Shown here: one piece after another, positions 60,707 to 64,000 of the stretch
Layout: every line of letters begins with the position of its first letter
How positions within the stretch are numbered: the first letter of the stretch is position 1
Assembly (NCBI GenBank): GCA_015501585.1
Contig: JADNRY010000066.1
Location: 1 to 64,000, forward strand
DNA: 64,000 nucleotides
Origin: Rhodocollybia butyracea
Taxonomy: Eukaryota; Basidiomycota; Agaricomycetes; Agaricales; Omphalotaceae
Reading direction: 5' to 3'
Translations under genes and position numbers: made by a program
The notes under the pieces: generated by a model
What the model saw: only the letters and a program-made list of their open reading frames with translations
Databases searched by the model: none
Told to the model about the DNA's origin: nothing

Positions 60707-61162
60707 TTATTTGGTGAACATGCGTATGACCTTGGCCGAAATGTGAAGGAAGAAGATGGACCCAATGAATACGAGGGACAGGACGAGAACGATGAAAGGG
60801 TCACTGAATGCGAAATAAGCAAGAGCACACGCTAAACTTGTGTGTATCACTTACACTCGCAACCCAGGTGAATCGTCTGTGTATAGCTTCAACATTGTGT
60901 TTGATGACCCTCCTGCACCAGCAGCACGGGTAGAGTTAGGTTTTACAGCTTGATTACTTGTTGCCCGTCGACTATGAACCAGAAATTCATAAGAATGCAA
61001 AACTGCAAGATAACAATTCTTTGACGCACCGAATTTGGGCACCAGGAGGTTTCGCCACGGAGGACGTGGTAGAACGAGTCGCCGGAGACCGAGGAGTATC
61101 AGAGTCAGACTAAAAGTAACAATTAATTCGGGTAACGACATACAACCGCGTCCACTGACCAT
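60707..61162 (-). CDS. SBH1: Sec61 beta subunit of the ER translocon
   Basis: Tail-anchored subunit of the Sec61 protein-conducting channel. Exons 61162-61160, 61109-61030, 60971-60855 and 60803-60707 sum to 297 nt, or 98 aa, the usual size. The N-terminal half is Ser/Thr/Arg/Pro-rich (SDSDTPRSPATRST). The family signature RAAGAGGSSNTMLKLYTDD follows, then SPGLRVDPF and a single C-terminal membrane span (IVLVLSLVFIGSIFFLHISA) with a short basic end. The first coding exon consists only of the ATG; the intron starts directly after it (GTCAGT). No other start fits the family's N-terminus. Confidence 0.93.
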
Positions 61163-62375
61163 AGTTGAAGTTGTGAGGAGCTAATTGGAGTTTTGCTGGC
61201 AGCAGTCTGGGAATATTAATTCACGTGACATACTACACGTCAGCGCGTTTTTCTAACGACTGATCCAAAGTTCAAACCCTTCCGCTCAATTGCAATCTTC
61301 TCGAGCAGCCTTGACACACATTAATCCAAGTTGTACTTGATCGAACAGCGATGTACCTAGTGCCAGGTAGCTGGGCTAATCTTCCATCGCTAGCTGTATG
61401 CTTTCTTCTAAAATCCCAGTCTTTTTTCAATTCGAGTTGCATGATATTGACTCACTCATATACTCGCTTTGAGAGTATGTCCTCTGCGACTATAACTCAG
61501 CAATTTGTTCTTTCAAGTTTCAAAATTGAAGCTATGTTGCGCTTTGACCCATGCAGTGATCATTTGGCTTGAAGTTCCTACATTCAATTGTCATGACCCA
61601 CTTCCACAATATCCCTCGATGACATTCTCCATACATCAACTCCATGACAGAAAGAACCACTCGGCTGAGCTTGTTTTCTTTTGCGTCTTCCACGTTTTTC
61701 GGGTTCTCTAGTGGAAAACGCTCAGACTAAAATGGTGTGTTTTTCTTTATTGCTGATATTCTCATCGCCCGCTCATGAAAGATGTCCTTGCCGTTTGATA
61801 GTTTCATGAGATATTTCGCGACAACTGAACACTTGGATCAAGTATCTCTCTTCCCAGCTCTTTGAGGCATCGGCTATTTTCGATCAGTCTACTGAGGCGC
61901 CTCCTCCTGAAGCACGGACCGAATGTCAGGATCAGGTGATGGCAGGGCAGAATTTATCGGAAATTATCGTCAAAAATACTTCGGCCTCACCTTATCTCGC
62001 GTCAGGGAGAAACTTTCTTGGACGTCAAGGAAATTAAAAGCTATTCTGGACAGCCTGAGGAAATTGCTTAGGGGATTCTTGGGTCTTCAGAAACTCGGTA
62101 TCTATGTATGTTCCCATTTGCTGGCGCTGATATCCGATAACTGACCTGGTTTGATTTCAAAAGAAAGCGATGTGACGTTCATTCCGCCTGGCTTGCTTAT
62201 CCTTGCCTCGTGCCCCCAAATCGAGGCTTCGCCCTATTAGGTTGCATTTCTTTCCTTTTGGATGTTTCTTCTTAACCGACAGTTTGCACGTGTCCTGATC
62301 CCGTTCGTCATATATTCCGTTTTCCTTCCAGGTTGGCTTGCCTTCGGTCCCCCGGCATAACTACTTTCTGTCTTA
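61163..62375. other. Spacer, no firm gene
   Basis: It contains the promoters of SBH1 (minus) and the RING gene (plus). Open frames of up to 73 codons here are without recognisable motif. Confidence 0.4.
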
Positions 62376-64000
62376 ATGTTCAGTCTTGGTTCAGGTTCAA
62401 TATGCGACGTCTGTTTGGATAGATTTGACGAGAATCTCAAGGCTCCATGCAGTATCTCATGGTAAATGCTTGTGTGTACTCATAGTGTTTCAGTTGTCTG
62501 ATGTACCTCTAGCGGACACGTATTCTGCGCAGATTGCCTTCATCATATCACGCGTCAAACTTGCCCTCTATGTCGCATATCCTTCGACCCTCGATCTATC
62601 GTCAAATTGCATCTCGATTTTCCTAGCAACCCGCCTGCTGAAAGCGAAGCGGACTCAACCTCTGCTGAACAAGAAGCCCGTTCTCTTCATGAAAGGATTG
62701 CTGCAGTCGCTAACGCTGGTACCACTGAAGCAAATTTACGTGCGTTGATCTCAGAATGCAAAACTTTTCTTTCAAACCATCCCCGGAATCTGGTTAGTAC
62801 TGGTACTATTCTGCTACGCGTTTGTAACTCGGATACCCTTAGTTTCAGGACCTGCGCGTTAGCCTTCGTATGATCGCATATCTTTGCGAAGTGAAGAGTA
62901 CTCTGAGGTCACAAAATCAAACGGTGGACTCCTACCGAGAGCAGCTTGAAGGGAGCAGGACAGAGTACGAAGAACTCCAGAGGAGGTTGTCAGAAGTGGA
63001 TGGTGCTAGGAAAGAGGCGGTTAGCGCAAGAAAGAAGGCCGAGGTAGAGAAGCGTGATGTGCAATCCCATGCCGTACAACGAGAACTGGAACTCACGCAA
63101 AAGGTATCGGAGATGCAGAATAAATATATTGATCTATTAGAGTGAGTTTTTTTGACCAATTTCTCATTATGTGTTTCTGACACGTTTGCTCATTTCTAGG
63201 CAAGTAAGTCCCCCGTTCTTTCATAGATATGGCTTGCTAAACTGTCCTTAGCTGAACGAACAGAAGGCACTGAACGACAGCCTTCGGGAAGAACTTCACC
63301 CTTTAACTGGTTCATTTTATAATGAGCACACTGACTATCAACACCAAGCTCGACGTGTTCTTGATTCATCGAGGCCAGTTAGTGAAGGGCGTATCGATCG
63401 ATCGGAGCTGAAAGGGCTCAACGCCCCAGAGCAAGAATTCCTGATATCACCTCTTCCAGAGTTCACTAGCAACGCACTTGCGGCGGATGCCTTTTTGGGA
63501 CTACCAAACGAAGATCCAGTGGACAGTTCCGGCGGCTGCGGAGCCGTTGACTGTCCTCATTCATGCGAATGTGCATCTTCACCCCAGTTCACCCCTGAAG
63601 AAATGCCATCAAATCCTCCAACAGCACCAGTCACACCCAGCTTGTTAACCTTGACCGCACCAAAGAACGATGGGCGCACCTCGCGTTCGCATTCGTTCTC
63701 CGGTCATTCTGTTGTTTCCACTCGTCCTGCTTCACCTGTTGTACGTCCTATCCAGGACCACATCCAGACCCATAATCCCCAGGAACGGAATAGCCTGTTG
63801 CGCAATCACCTTCACGATCTGCTAACTGACACTCCTCCGTATATGTCTTCGTCTCTGCCTAACACGGCAGACCTGCCCTTTTATGACAAAGTCACAAGTT
63901 CCGGTCATCGTTCACCTCGTCGCTCAATAAGGACTCTTGAAAGCCCTATAATTTCCTTGTCTCCTGCGCCCATTCCGATTCCATCTGTTCAACCAACTAC
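62376..64000 (+). CDS. RING-finger coiled-coil protein, 5' part (open at window end)
   Basis: Start ATG 62376 (MFSLGSGSICDVCLDRFDE). Exons 62376-62461, 62513-62792, 62849-63141, 63200-63203 and 63252 onward keep phase; the fourth is only 4 nt. The RING is C3HC4: CDVC, CSISCGHVFCADCL, CPLC. A basic stretch (FDPRSIVKLHLDF) and a long coiled coil at about 100-230 follow (SYREQLEGSRTEYEELQRRL and on). From about 230 the protein is Ser/Pro-rich and probably disordered. It is a likely E3 ubiquitin ligase with unknown targets. The gene at 40111-41262 is a shorter paralogue with the same RING-helix-Pro-rich order and an intron near the same RING residues. Confidence 0.82.

Noticed and set aside
1..64000. 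CRISPR arrays, operons or prokaryotic regulatory sites
   Set aside because: The window is intron-rich fungal nuclear DNA and no regularly spaced repeats of that kind were seen.

Overview
The window is nuclear DNA of a mushroom-forming basidiomycete (Agaricomycete). The evidence is dense short GT-AG introns (about 45-145 nt), basidiomycete gene families (a multi-TM family abundant in Agaricomycetes, an A-T-R adenylate-forming reductase, a Y3-like secreted protein, a HET-domain gene), intron-containing tRNA genes and a fungal Ty1/copia element. No prokaryotic features are present. Exon boundaries were read by hand from splice sites and phase; where the summed exon length is divisible by three the models are fairly secure.

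Layout. 1-1176: 3' part of a coiled-coil gene. 2.3-3.9 kb: decayed HET-domain gene. 4.0-5.0 kb: decayed minus-strand gene. 5.2-6.5 kb: decayed duplicate of the first gene, split by a solo LTR. 6.6-7.4 kb: Y3-like secreted protein gene with a frameshift. 8.7-13.7 kb: a 1438-aa lysine-ketoglutarate reductase/saccharopine dehydrogenase with an RNA-recognition motif (RRM) between the two enzyme halves. 13.8-22.3 kb: transposon-rich island (a TIR MITE, a hAT-type MITE, an intact copia element with identical LTRs) plus one small membrane protein gene. 25.3-29.3 kb: A-T-R reductase. 30.1-35.9 kb: a second LKR-RRM gene with two RRMs, frameshifted, followed by the decayed SDH half. 37.7-39.8 kb: Zn2Cys6 transcription factor. 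40.1-41.3 kb: RING protein. 42.1-46.6 kb: two FSP1/AIFM2-like oxidoreductases with a decayed transcription-factor fragment between them. 49.5-54.0 kb: tandem multi-TM genes, one frameshifted. 55.0-56.1 kb: SET/MYND protein. 56.4-59.1 kb: TTC39/IML2 family protein. 60.7-61.2 kb: Sec61 beta. 62.4 kb to end: a second RING coiled-coil gene, open at the window edge. tRNA-Gly(GCC) and tRNA-Leu(AAG), each with an intron, lie at 41.7 and 48.7 kb, and a tRNA-Thr relic at 47.2 kb.

The most unusual feature is the LKR-RRM-SDH fusion. The joins on both sides of the RRM lie inside single exons, so the fusion does not depend on intron prediction. Its paralogue has a second RRM and has lost the SDH half. More broadly, the locus is a duplication hotspot: in at least four pairs one copy is intact and the other is frameshifted or fragmentary. 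The lysine-catabolic genes, the Lys2-like A-T-R enzyme and the oxidoreductases are neighbours, but nothing in the sequence proves that they work together.
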